DNA of 64,000 bases from Deltaproteobacteria bacterium. Lineage in GTDB: Bacteria; Myxococcota_A; Polyangia; Polyangiales; Polyangiaceae. The position numbers and the translations under genes were made by a program. The stretch spans positions 1 to 64,000 of the forward strand of contig JACRCQ010000046.1 in NCBI GenBank assembly GCA_016218915.1, written 5' to 3'. The first letter of the stretch is position 1, and every line of letters starts with the position of its first letter. Below are positions 23,463 through 32,060 of the stretch, piece after piece. The notes beneath the pieces were generated by a model. That model worked only from the letters and a program-made list of their open reading frames with translations. It was not told where the DNA came from and ran no database searches.

Positions 23463-24914
23463 TCATGGTTGGATGGTGATGTCCTTGAGCCTCTTGGGAG
23501 GCGCCGTCGAACCCGATGGCTGGGCGCGAACCGGAGTCCCCGTGGGAGGTGGTCGAGCCGAGGCCCCTGGCGTGGAGGTCATGGGCTCGGCAGAAGCGGA
23601 TGTCGAGGGGAGCGCTGCCACAGGCTGGTTCGATTCGATAGCGGAGGGCTGAGGGACCGAAGGTGCCGAGGCAAGGCCGAGCGCAGGTGGATCGCTGCCG
23701 GGTCGATCGCTGGGGCCGCGACGGGACAAGGCGATGCTTGCCACAGCGATCAGGGCTGCGAGAACCACCGCAGCTCCCGCGATCAGCGGGATCATCCTGC
23801 TTCGCCTGGGCGCGCCGTCGATCATCCCCTCGCCCGTATGCAAGGTTCGCGACACGGCGGCAGGACGGTCCGACGCGCGAGCGGCGGCTGGAGGCTGCGC
23901 TCCCGCGCCGCCAGGGGATGCTTCGACGAGCAGCGTTGCGCCCGCCCACGGGCTCTGGTGGGCCGGAGGCGGGGCGATCGACGGGCCTTTGGCCGTGGCG
24001 CGATGGCGGATGCGCGAGATCACCTGCGCGCTGCGTGAGTCGGCCTGGGATGCCAGCGCTTCGCACATCTCCGCCGCGCTCTGGAAACGATCTGCGGGGT
24101 CGCGCGCGAGCCCCTTGTCGACCGCTGCACACAGGGCGGGCGGAAGCTCTGGACGGAGCTGAGCCAGGGGCGGTGGTGACGACGTGAAGATCTGGTGGAG
24201 CAGCTCGGTGAACTCGCCGGTCATCGACACGAACGGCGTGCGACCGGTGAGCATCTCGAACAGGATCGCGGTGGTCGAATACAGGTCGCTCCGGGCGTCG
24301 GCGTTGCGCGCGCTCACGGCCTGCTCCGGTGCCATGTACAGCGGCGTGCCAAGCGTGGAGTTCGTACGCGTGAGGTGGGTGCCATCGGGCTGCTCGACCT
24401 TGCTGATCCCGAAGTCGAGGAGCTTGACGAAGTCAGGCTCGCCATCCTTCTGGAGCACGAAGCAGTTGGACGGCTTCATGTCGCGATGGATGACCCCGGA
24501 GGCGTGCGCGACCTGCAATCCGCGCAGGATCTGGAGGGCGAAGTGCACGGTCCTCGGAATGTCGCGAAGACCAGGCTGGCCCTCGCGCTTGAGCAGCGCC
24601 GACAGATCCTCGCCTTCGAGACACTCCATCACGAGAAACGGAGCGCCGCTGGGCAACACACCCACGTCATAGACCTTGACCACGTTGTCGCAATCGATCT
24701 GCGACGCAGCTACTCCCTCGTTCAGAAAGCGCTCCACGGCGCCGGACGAGGCCATGACCTCAGGAGACATGAACTTGAGCGCGACCGGAGCCCGACGCAG
24801 CAGATGGGTTGCGCGCGCCACAGCGCCCATGCCCCCTTCACCAAGCATGCGCTCGATACGGTACTTGCCGTCGATCACCTCTCCCGGTGCGGGGTACCGC
24901 TCGTCGGCCCTCAT
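23463..24914 (-). CDS. Hanks-type Ser/Thr protein kinase with transmembrane anchor
   Basis: A 483-aa kinase. Motifs are GEGGMG (25-30), ATP-binding Lys in VALKF (47), HRDMKPSN, DFGISK and the activation-segment end PLYMAPEQ. An Ala/Pro-rich juxtamembrane region, one helix (about 373-397, PLIAGAAVVLAALIAVASIAL) and a roughly 85-residue Pro/Ser/Thr-rich outside tail ending KRLKDITIQP follow. No sensor domain is recognisable in the tail. Two ATGs (24920, 24914) are possible; the second has AGG at better spacing. It heads a three-gene unit with the PEGA and VWA proteins, and is divergent from the propeller lipoprotein gene. Confidence 0.92.
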   Translation of the reverse strand: MRADERYPAPGEVIDGKYRIERMLGEGGMGAVARATHLLRRAPVALKFMSPEVMASSGAVERFLNEGVAASQIDCDNVVKVYDVGVLPSGAPFLVMECLEGEDLSALLKREGQPGLRDIPRTVHFALQILRGLQVAHASGVIHRDMKPSNCFVLQKDGEPDFVKLLDFGISKVEQPDGTHLTRTNSTLGTPLYMAPEQAVSARNADARSDLYSTTAILFEMLTGRTPFVSMTGEFTELLHQIFTSSPPPLAQLRPELPPALCAAVDKGLARDPADRFQSAAEMCEALASQADSRSAQVISRIRHRATAKGPSIAPPPAHQSPWAGATLLVEASPGGAGAQPPAAARASDRPAAVSRTLHTGEGMIDGAPRRSRMIPLIAGAAVVLAALIAVASIALSRRGPSDRPGSDPPALGLASAPSVPQPSAIESNQPVAALPSTSASAEPMTSTPGASARPPPTGTPVRAQPSGSTAPPKRLKDITIQP

Positions 24915-25009
24915 GATCATCCTGAGCCGATCTGTAGCACGCTCGAGGACAGAAGGTAGCCCGCAGCAGAACATCCCCGTCTGGACGCTGGACCGCGCAG
25001 GTGTGTACA

Positions 25010-25039
25010 GTGACGATCACCGACGCATTGCGGTGCGTC
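25010..25039. promoter_or_regulatory. Two short dyads in the kinase/lipoprotein divergent region
   Basis: GTGA-CGA-TCAC (25010-25020) and GACGCA-N6-TGCGTC (25022-25039) lie side by side, just before the GGAGGT ribosome site of the lipoprotein gene and within the intergenic stretch shared with the divergent kinase gene. The position suits operator sites, but no regulator is indicated. Confidence 0.25.
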
Positions 25040-25058
25040 AGTCCCTGTGGAGGTCACC

Positions 25059-26321
25059 ATGCGCAGTCGGATCTGCATCGTCGCCGTCGCCTTCGCCCTG
25101 TGCCTCGGATCCGCATGCGGCTCCGATGATTCCTCAGGGGCGGCCGGAAGTCCTGCAGGAGGAAGCGCCGGCTCTGCGGGCTCCTCCACAGGAGGCTCCA
25201 TCAACACCGGTGGCTCCGCAGGAGCCGCGGGCAAAGGCGGCGCAGCTGGGAATGCCGGCACCGCGGGCGCTGCAGGCACGGCAGGCGCTGCGGGCACGGC
25301 CAATGGCGGGAGCGCTGGCGCTGCGGGAAGCTCCGGAGCTGCGGTCACCCTCGTGGACGGCCTCGCCTATGGCTACCGCGTGGCCGTGGATGCGACGCAT
25401 GTCTACTTCACGTCCGCAGGCACCTACTCGACTCCGAGCTTGCCATCCTACGACGGAGTGGTCGGAAGGGTGCCCATCGCAGGTGGCGCGGCCGAGACGA
25501 TCTCGACCGGCCTTTCGGCAAGCTTCTACGGCCTGGCAGTGGACGCGTCCAACGCCTACGTGGGCCTTGCCACGGATCAGGGAGGGATGGAGACCTTCCT
25601 GATGAAGCTGCCCAAGGCTGGAGGTGCGACGGCAATCCTGGATTCGAATGCGGCGCCGCTGTTCGTCACGACCGATGCTGCCAATCCGGGCGCGAATGCT
25701 GCCTGGGTCTATTATGGTCGCGGTCCGCTGATGTCGAGAGTCCCGGTGTCGGGCGGTGCGCCCACCACGATTGCCTCGCAGTCGAGCGGCGAACCCCAGG
25801 GCGTGGCAGCTGACAGCCAGTCCGCGTACTGGTCCAACAGCGGCAGCTGGGATCCCCAGAACCAACCCCTGGGCGATGGGAAGGTCGTCAAGGCGCCTGT
25901 GGCCGGAGGCGCTCCCACCGAGCTCGTGGGGCAAGCGGGAACGCCCTATGGTCTCGCCATCGATGACACGAGCGTGTACTTCGCGGACATCAAGGGTGGG
26001 GACGTGTGGAAGGTCGGCAAGGACGGGGCAGGAGCGGTCAAGCTCGCCACAGGGCAGGCGGCTCCGTACGACATCGCAGTGGACGCCACGGACGTGTACT
26101 GGACGAATCGCGGAGCGCAGTTCTGGACCACGCAGGGTTGTGCGGGGAAAGGGGAGCTTCGGTCGATCCCCAAGGCAGGCGGCGCATCGAAGGTCATCGC
26201 GACAGGATTGAACTGCGCGTCCGGCATCGCGGTCGACGCTGTGAACGTGTACTGGGCAGAGGCCGGGACCAAGCCCAAGTCCGATGTGAAGGATGGGGCC
26301 ATACGCAAGGTCGCGAAGTAG
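25059..26321 (+). CDS. Lipoprotein with Gly/Ala spacer and beta-propeller-like repeats
   Basis: A 420-aa lipoprotein. Signal peptide with lipobox LGSAC, then a GGSAG/AAGTAG low-complexity spacer (about 30-95), then about six repeats of a beta-propeller type. Each repeat carries an Asp-x-x-x-Val-Tyr-(F/W) element: VAVDATHVYFTSAGTYS; LAVDASNAYVGLATD; AIDDTSVYFADIKGGDVWKV; IAVDATDVYWTNRG; IAVDAVNVYWAEAG. These look like the propeller repeats found in many myxobacterial surface proteins. The start follows GGAGGT at the right spacing; an in-frame GTG four codons earlier is less likely. Ligand unknown. Confidence 0.78.
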   Translation: MRSRICIVAVAFALCLGSACGSDDSSGAAGSPAGGSAGSAGSSTGGSINTGGSAGAAGKGGAAGNAGTAGAAGTAGAAGTANGGSAGAAGSSGAAVTLVDGLAYGYRVAVDATHVYFTSAGTYSTPSLPSYDGVVGRVPIAGGAAETISTGLSASFYGLAVDASNAYVGLATDQGGMETFLMKLPKAGGATAILDSNAAPLFVTTDAANPGANAAWVYYGRGPLMSRVPVSGGAPTTIASQSSGEPQGVAADSQSAYWSNSGSWDPQNQPLGDGKVVKAPVAGGAPTELVGQAGTPYGLAIDDTSVYFADIKGGDVWKVGKDGAGAVKLATGQAAPYDIAVDATDVYWTNRGAQFWTTQGCAGKGELRSIPKAGGASKVIATGLNCASGIAVDAVNVYWAEAGTKPKSDVKDGAIRKVAK

Positions 26322-26406
26322 GGGTGCTCCCGTCTCCCTGTAAAATCGCTCCGGTCTGCCCCGGGAGTTGCCTCGCGCAGCACCGGCTTGTAACCTCCTG
26401 CGTCCC

Positions 26407-27768
26407 ATGCAGCTGAGCGCGACGATCCGGGGCACTACCTGGCGGTTCGAGTCGGTCAAGGAGGTGCTTGCCAAGGCAAATCCTCCCAAGTCCGGCGACG
26501 ACCTTGCAGGGGTCTCGGCGCGAGATGCGGTCGAGCGTGTGGCTGCCCGGGCCGCGCTCTCCCAGCTCACCATGAGCGAGCTCCGGGAGAACCCAGTAGT
26601 CCCGTACGAGGCCGACGAGCTCACGCGGCTGGTGGATGACACCCTCGACGATCAGGCGTTCCGGGCGATCAAGAACCTCTCCGTGGGGCAGATGCGCGAG
26701 TGGCTCCTGGACACCAAGACCACCGGCCCTGTGATCCGCTCGATCTCTGCTGGGCTTACCCCGGAGATGGCGGCCGGTGTCTGCAAGCTCATGTCGAATC
26801 TCGACCTGATGGTCGTCGGCGCAAAGTGCCAGGTCGTGGTCCGGGCCAACAACACCCTCGGCTTGCCTGGCAGGATGTCGTCGAGGCTGCAGCCCAACCA
26901 TCCCACCGACGACGTCCAGGGCATCCTGTTCAGCATGCGAGAGGGGCTCTGCTACGGCTGTGGCGATGCTGTGATCGGCGTCAATCCCGCCACCGATACT
27001 GCAGAGTCGACCGCCGAGATCCTCAAGGCGCTCGACGAGGTCACCACGCGCAATCGCATTCCAACGCAGAACTGCGTGCTGTCCCATGTGACCGTGCAGA
27101 TGAAGGCACTCGACCTCGGTGCGCCCATGGGCCTGATGTTCCAATCCATGTCCGGAAGCGAGACCGGCAACCGGGCGTTCGGGATTTCGGTCAAGCTCAT
27201 GGACGAGGCGTGGGACAAGATGAAGCGCCTGGGAACCACGCGCGGGCCGAACGTGATGTACTTCGAGACCGGCCAGGGCTCGGCGCTGTCGTCTGCGGCG
27301 CACCACGGCGCTGATCAGGTCACGCTCGAAGCGCGCTGCTACGGATTTGCCCGACGATACAAGCCTTTCCTGGTCAATACGGTCGTGGGCTTCATCGGCC
27401 CCGAGTACCTCGAGAATGGCCCGCAGATCACCCGCGCAGCGCTCGAGGATCACTTCATGGGCAAGCTGCTCGGCCTTCCCATGGGATGCGACGCGTGCTT
27501 CACCTACCACGCTTCCATGAGCCAGGATGAGCTCGAGTGCCTCAAGGTCCTGCTCGGCGCTGCAGGGTGTACCTACCTGATGTCGCTGCCCGTGGGCGAC
27601 GACATCATGCTCAATTACCAGTCCACGTCGTTCCACGACATTCCCTCGGTCCGCATGCTGATCGGAAAGAGGCCTGCGCCCGAGTTCGATGCGTGGCTGA
27701 GCGAGACAGGGATCATGGACGGCGACGTTCCTGGGGAGCGATTCGGTGACCCGGAGGTGATCCGATGA
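26407..27768 (+). CDS. eutB: Ethanolamine ammonia-lyase, large subunit
   Basis: Catalytic subunit of adenosylcobalamin-dependent ethanolamine ammonia-lyase, which converts ethanolamine to acetaldehyde and ammonia. At 453 aa it matches the usual EutB length. Family stretches include VVGAKCQVVVRANNTLGLPG, GLMFQSMSGSETGNRAFG, MYFETGQGSALSSAAHHGAD, a segment ending GLPMGCDACFTYHASM, and MLNYQSTSFHDIPSVR. An upstream in-frame ATG would add 13 unrelated residues, so 26407 is preferred. It overlaps eutC by 4 bases. No reactivase (EutA), transporter, aldehyde dehydrogenase or cobalamin riboswitch lies in the window; the 85 bases upstream are too short for one. Confidence 0.97.
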   Translation: MQLSATIRGTTWRFESVKEVLAKANPPKSGDDLAGVSARDAVERVAARAALSQLTMSELRENPVVPYEADELTRLVDDTLDDQAFRAIKNLSVGQMREWLLDTKTTGPVIRSISAGLTPEMAAGVCKLMSNLDLMVVGAKCQVVVRANNTLGLPGRMSSRLQPNHPTDDVQGILFSMREGLCYGCGDAVIGVNPATDTAESTAEILKALDEVTTRNRIPTQNCVLSHVTVQMKALDLGAPMGLMFQSMSGSETGNRAFGISVKLMDEAWDKMKRLGTTRGPNVMYFETGQGSALSSAAHHGADQVTLEARCYGFARRYKPFLVNTVVGFIGPEYLENGPQITRAALEDHFMGKLLGLPMGCDACFTYHASMSQDELECLKVLLGAAGCTYLMSLPVGDDIMLNYQSTSFHDIPSVRMLIGKRPAPEFDAWLSETGIMDGDVPGERFGDPEVIR

Positions 27769-28679
27769 GCTCCACGCGCGCGTTGATGCAAGTGCTTCGT
27801 GCCAGGCTGGGCGCAGCCGATCCCCTGCCGCCGCCCGCGCCGGCGCCAGAGATCCCTCCCCCGCCCCACTACGTCTTTCCATCGCCCCAGATGATGGGAA
27901 GGTATGCCGAGAAGGCATCGGCCCACACCACGGCGCTGGTCGGAATCGGGCACGTTGGAACCCGCTACGCCACCGACGTCGTGCTCCAGTTCCAGGCAGA
28001 GCTGGCAGTCGCTCACCAGGCGGTAGCCACCGTCCTGCCAGAGGACTGGGCAGCGTCGCAAGGCCTGATCGGCCTGCAGTCGCGCGTGACCTCCCATCGG
28101 CAGTTCCTGCTGCGCCCGGACCTCGGGCGGCGCCTGAGCGACGAGTCTGTCAAAGCGTTGCGGGACAAGGCGCAAAAGGGTGTGGATGTTCAGCCGATCC
28201 TCGCGGACGGGCTGTCAGCCGTGGCGTGCATGGGCTCTGGCATGGACCTGCTGCGCCACTTCACCGCTGCTTGCGAAGCGCGGGGGTGGAAGGTCGGCAC
28301 CCCGATGTGCGCGCGCTACGCCCGCGTGTGGCTCGAGGACGAGATCGGGCAGGAAGTCGGAGCCAGGGTCGCAGCGATCCTGCTCGGGGAGCGTCCAGGG
28401 CTGGGCACAGGAGACGGCCTTTCGGCCTACATCGTGCACGAGCCGCGCATCGGAAAGACCGATTCGGACCGGAACATGATGTCCAACATCCACGCGCGTG
28501 GCACGCCTCCCGCCCAGGCTGCGCAAAAGCTCGCGATGCTGGTGGGCGCCATGCTCGATCAACGGACTTCAGGCGTCGGACTCGACCTGAGCAGCCTTGC
28601 CGCTGAGCTCGGCGACGCGGCCGCAAGAGCGCCGCGCGCCCCCCAGCAACGCGTGCGTCTCGTGGAGGTGAAGCGGTGA
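27765..28679 (+). CDS. eutC: Ethanolamine ammonia-lyase, small subunit
   Basis: Small subunit of ethanolamine ammonia-lyase, 304 aa, which completes the B12-binding interface with EutB. Recognisable stretches are LLRPDLGRRLSDESV, VQPILADGLSAVA, LLGERPGLGTGDGLSAYIV and DSDRNMMSNIHARGTPP. The N-terminus (about 20-40) has a Pro-rich segment that differs from the enteric protein; N-terminal regions of EutC are variable and in enterics act in targeting to microcompartments. It starts by ATGA overlap with eutB, and its stop overlaps the eutL start (GTGA), so all three are coupled. Confidence 0.96.
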   Translation: MSSTRALMQVLRARLGAADPLPPPAPAPEIPPPPHYVFPSPQMMGRYAEKASAHTTALVGIGHVGTRYATDVVLQFQAELAVAHQAVATVLPEDWAASQGLIGLQSRVTSHRQFLLRPDLGRRLSDESVKALRDKAQKGVDVQPILADGLSAVACMGSGMDLLRHFTAACEARGWKVGTPMCARYARVWLEDEIGQEVGARVAAILLGERPGLGTGDGLSAYIVHEPRIGKTDSDRNMMSNIHARGTPPAQAAQKLAMLVGAMLDQRTSGVGLDLSSLAAELGDAAARAPRAPQQRVRLVEVKR

Positions 28680-29338
28680 GCATCCTCGAACCCATCCCCC
28701 CCACCGTCCTGTCGGTGCGTCGCATCCACGCCGCCCACCCTTCCCTGCTCCGCTCCTACGGCGCGGACCCGGAGCGACATGCCTCCCTGGGTCTGGTCAC
28801 CTGCGACCAGGATGATCCCACCTATGTGGCGCTCGACGAAGCGACCAAGCACGCAAAGGTCGATGTAGTATTCGCCAAGTCGTTCTACGCGGGCTCCGCC
28901 CACGCCTCAGGCAGGCTTTCCGGGGAGATCCTCGGCGTGATCGCGGCGGCGGACCCGGACGAGATCGAGGAAGGGCTGCGAGCGCTCGTCCGGTGCCTGG
29001 AGCATGATGCGTGCTTCTACCGCGCTGACGAAAAGGGCACCGTCGCTGTCTTCCCCCATGTGATCGCGTCGCTCGGGCACTACCTCTCGCGCGAAGCCGG
29101 ATTGCCCGCCGGCACTTCCATGGCCTACCTGGTCGCGCCGCCGGTGGAGGCAACCATCGCGCTCGACGCAGCGCTCAAGGCTGCAGATGTGCGCGCGGCC
29201 AAGATCTTCCCACCGCCCAGCGAGACCAACTTTGCCTCGGCCTGGCTGGCGGGCGATCTGGTCGCGTGCGAGGCAGCGGCCCTGGCCTATGCCGAAGCTG
29301 TGGTGGAAGTCGCTCGCAGGCCCAGGGAAGATCGCTAG
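28676..29338 (+). CDS. eutL: EutL-type tandem bacterial microcompartment shell protein
   Basis: A 220-aa protein matching EutL, the trimeric, double-domain shell protein of ethanolamine microcompartments; the enteric protein is also about 220 aa. Family stretches are SLGLVTCDQDDPTYVALDEA, VDVVFAKSFYAGSAHASG, GTSMAYLVAPPVEATIALDA, ADVRAAKIFPPPSETNF and the closing ALAYAEAVVEVARRP. It starts at GTG overlapping the eutC stop, and its stop overlaps the convergent hydrolase stop by 4 bases. No hexameric (EutM/K/S) or pentameric (EutN) shell genes are in the window, so a closed shell cannot be built from this locus alone. Assignment confident, physiological role unclear. Confidence 0.95.
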   Translation: MSILEPIPPTVLSVRRIHAAHPSLLRSYGADPERHASLGLVTCDQDDPTYVALDEATKHAKVDVVFAKSFYAGSAHASGRLSGEILGVIAAADPDEIEEGLRALVRCLEHDACFYRADEKGTVAVFPHVIASLGHYLSREAGLPAGTSMAYLVAPPVEATIALDAALKAADVRAAKIFPPPSETNFASAWLAGDLVACEAAALAYAEAVVEVARRPREDR

Positions 29339-30375
29339 ATCCTCTTCGCGAGGAAAGGCCACAACGGCTCCGCGTAGTAGCGATGCCCTTCCGGCCCCAC
29401 GAACAGGTCCAGGTTGTCTTCCGCGTCCGCTGCCTTGTAGATCGCCTGCAGCTTGTCAAAGGCGAGACGCACACCTTCCAAGGGGAAGATCGGATCCAGC
29501 GCGCCAGTCACGGCCAGAAGGGGACGCGGCGCGATCAGCCCTGCTACGTCATGGAACTCGCATAGATCCAGCACGCCGGGCAGGTAGTTGCACGGGCAGT
29601 GGTAGACCGACATCATCGCGTGCTCGAACGTGCACAGCGCGCAGGCAGGCACTGCGCCCGCGATTCGCGTGTCCATGGCCGCTGCCCAGATGCTGTAGGT
29701 ACCGCCGCCCGACTGCCCCGTAACGACGATCTTCTGCGAGTCCACGTCGGCTTGCGCAGCCACCCAGTCCACGCACGACATGATGTCGCGCACGCGCATG
29801 CCGACCAGGGATTGCCCGGCTGCAATCGCGCGCATGCTCATCTCCACGCAGGTGCTCGGACGCTTGGTCAACAGCGCATCGGGAAGCGTCATCTCGCCAA
29901 ATCCCCGGAGATCCGGCGCGAGGGCGAGATATCCCTGCTGCGCCGCCCGCGCGGCGTAGTCCCGCTCGCCGATGATCTCGAGCTCGTTGCGCTGCGCATC
30001 CTGGCTCGCCCCAGCAGCCGTTGCTTTGCCCGGCCCGTGGCCATGCAGCGCCAGAACCGTCGCAGCGGGCGCCCGAAGCCCGTCCGGCACCAACCAGTAG
30101 GCAGGTATGACCGCCCCGTCCCGCCCCCGAATCCGAATCAGGTGCCTGCGAAAGCCTGCGCCCTGCTCGCTCCCCACGAACTCCGCTACCACCTCGTGGC
30201 TGGGCTCGCTCTGCAAGACCATCCGCTCGGCCAGCGCTGCGCGCAGACGCGTCTGCCACGACTTCCAATCCTTCTCGCCCTTGTTGTCGAACCCGAGCTC
30301 GCGACGCCCGCCTGAGGCCAGCTTCGCAAACAGATCGCGCATCACGACGGCAGGATTGGGAAGGTGAGTCGACAT
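29335..30375 (-). CDS. Alpha/beta-hydrolase of acetyl-xylan-esterase/DLH type
   Basis: A 346-aa hydrolase predicted to be cytoplasmic (no signal peptide). The nucleophile elbow is GQSGGGTY; the likely acid is Asp in GALDPIFP; the catalytic His is in GPEGHRYYAEPL. The oxyanion region is LALHGHGPGK. Overall it resembles the AXE1/abhydrolase_7 group (LAPDLRGFGE, IMSCVDWVAA), which acts on esters such as acetylated sugars. GAGGA precedes the start. It follows the SagB-like gene with 45 bases between, so the two may be co-transcribed. Substrate unknown. Confidence 0.85.
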   Translation of the reverse strand: MSTHLPNPAVVMRDLFAKLASGGRRELGFDNKGEKDWKSWQTRLRAALAERMVLQSEPSHEVVAEFVGSEQGAGFRRHLIRIRGRDGAVIPAYWLVPDGLRAPAATVLALHGHGPGKATAAGASQDAQRNELEIIGERDYAARAAQQGYLALAPDLRGFGEMTLPDALLTKRPSTCVEMSMRAIAAGQSLVGMRVRDIMSCVDWVAAQADVDSQKIVVTGQSGGGTYSIWAAAMDTRIAGAVPACALCTFEHAMMSVYHCPCNYLPGVLDLCEFHDVAGLIAPRPLLAVTGALDPIFPLEGVRLAFDKLQAIYKAADAEDNLDLFVGPEGHRYYAEPLWPFLAKRI

Positions 30376-30420
30376 GGCCGATCCTCATGACACCGATCCG
30401 CCCGGCTCACAAGCGGGGCC

Positions 30421-32007
30421 TTATCGCGTATAGGGGGGTATGGTCGCGATTCGCGCGTCGTCCACTGCGGTCCCGATCGCAAGGTGATACAGGCTCTGCA
30501 ACTCGCTGCCCTCCAGCCCGAGCAGCCCGTGCATCAGATCGTCGAAGTAGCAGCCGATCCCGGTCGCCCGCAGACCAGCGGATTCTGCCCCGATGTACAG
30601 CGCCTGCCCGATCGCCCCGCACTCCCAGAACAGCCTGCGGTACACCCACGGTCCGTGCGTCTGCATCGGCTGGTCGAACTCCGCAAGCATCGCAAATGCC
30701 AGGGCTCCATCCGCTGCAATCGCCTGCTGGCAGCTGATGAACCCCGCTGTGCTCCTCGCTGACATCGGGCCGAGCCTGAGCAAGGGAACATGCGCAGGGG
30801 CCTCTTGCACTCGCTCCCAGTCCCATTCTTCGCGCATCGCACGCTCGAGCATCGGCCGTCCTGAATCAGACCGCGGGAGCACGTAGAGCCCAGGCTCCAT
30901 CCCGTCTACGGCGTGGATGAAGACCGCCAGGTGAACCATCGGCTGCCACGCCACTGCATCCCACGGCGGGCAGCCGTCGCCAGGCATCACCCGCTCGAGA
31001 ATCGACCACAGCTGCGCTTGCGTCATCCCCTTGCCTGAGTCGAAGTCCTGCGCGCTTCGCCTGCCGAGCAGGCTCTCAGGCGACGGAACCCACGCAGGGC
31101 TGCTGCTTGCCCGGCGTTCCAACATCGGCAGCCCGAATCCGCGCACCGTCTTGCGAGTCGCCAATTCGACCCGGGAGATCGCCTTCCAATCGATCGCGAT
31201 CGAGCTGAGCTGGTTCGGCTTGCCATGCCAGGTGCCGCAACGCGCGCGTGCGATCGCTTCCGGTGAAGGCCACGACACGTTTCCCGATGCGCTCTCGTTG
31301 GACACGAGCAGCAGCACGTCTGCGGATTCCGACTCCACCCCCACGTAGTCGTCGTCGCGGTCCAGCCCGAGCAACGCTGCCAGCTCGCTGTCCGTGGGCG
31401 CTGGGAGCAGGCTCACCCGCAATCCGATTGTGGCCGCCGCATAGCTGATCGCAGCGATCGCATGCCCAACGTCGAGGTGGCAATACCGGAACGCGCGCTC
31501 GCCGTACTTCCACGCTTCGCGCCACATCACGCTCGAAAGCCCGATCACCATGCCGTCCGGCAAGGCGCCCATCAGACGATCCAGCTCGTCGTCGCCGATC
31601 TCGCATCGAAGCTCCAGAACGTGATCCCGGCTGCGATAGTGGTAGAGCCCGGCGGCGCTGCCGATCCCTTCCAGCGCAGGGAGCAGGAGCCAGGCTTCGG
31701 TCGGGTGCAAGTTGCCGCTGGAAGGATTGCACCGAAGTGCCCAGCGCGTGCCTCGGAATTCCTTCCACGCCGAGATCGCGAGCGAGCGTTCCAGAAGTGC
31801 CCCAACGTCATCCGCGTTCGGAACCCCGCCGCTGGAGTGATAGGGCGCAGCGGATCGCAAGGGAAGACGATGCTCGGGTGAGCCTGCGTAGGTGCGCCAA
31901 GGATCCGGTTGGTTCGCCCAATCCAGGAAGCCAGGGCCAGCAGCGTACGCATCCGGACGATGCTTGGATCGCTCGTGGTAGGCGCAGGTGTCTTCGAGGA
32001 GGCCCAT
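30421..32007 (-). CDS. SagB-type dehydrogenase: two fused nitroreductase-like domains
   Basis: A 528-aa protein with two nitroreductase/SagB-like domains in tandem. First copy (about 60-270): LERSLAISAWKEF, RWALRCNPSSGNLHPTEAWL and FRYCHLDVGHAIAAISYAAA. Second copy (about 310-528): LLGRRSAQDFDSGKGMTQAQ, WSILERV and LFWECGAIGQALYIGAESAG, ending GIGCYFDDLMHGLLGL. SagB/ThcOx enzymes are FMN-dependent and oxidise azolines in RiPP natural products. The NPSSGNLHPTE element is the SagB hallmark. No cyclodehydratase (YcaO) or precursor peptide was seen nearby. The substrate may be something else entirely; only the fold and FMN dependence can be stated with confidence. Confidence 0.85.
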   Translation of the reverse strand: MGLLEDTCAYHERSKHRPDAYAAGPGFLDWANQPDPWRTYAGSPEHRLPLRSAAPYHSSGGVPNADDVGALLERSLAISAWKEFRGTRWALRCNPSSGNLHPTEAWLLLPALEGIGSAAGLYHYRSRDHVLELRCEIGDDELDRLMGALPDGMVIGLSSVMWREAWKYGERAFRYCHLDVGHAIAAISYAAATIGLRVSLLPAPTDSELAALLGLDRDDDYVGVESESADVLLLVSNESASGNVSWPSPEAIARARCGTWHGKPNQLSSIAIDWKAISRVELATRKTVRGFGLPMLERRASSSPAWVPSPESLLGRRSAQDFDSGKGMTQAQLWSILERVMPGDGCPPWDAVAWQPMVHLAVFIHAVDGMEPGLYVLPRSDSGRPMLERAMREEWDWERVQEAPAHVPLLRLGPMSARSTAGFISCQQAIAADGALAFAMLAEFDQPMQTHGPWVYRRLFWECGAIGQALYIGAESAGLRATGIGCYFDDLMHGLLGLEGSELQSLYHLAIGTAVDDARIATIPPYTR

Positions 32008-32060
32008 CGGTCGGTGGGGATTATGGCATCATCGACCGAGGAATGGGGCTACGCACGCCC

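Noticed and set aside
26322..26406. Cobalamin riboswitch upstream of eutB
   Set aside because: Only 85 bases separate the genes, too short for the known cobalamin riboswitch fold, and no B12-box-like sequence was seen.
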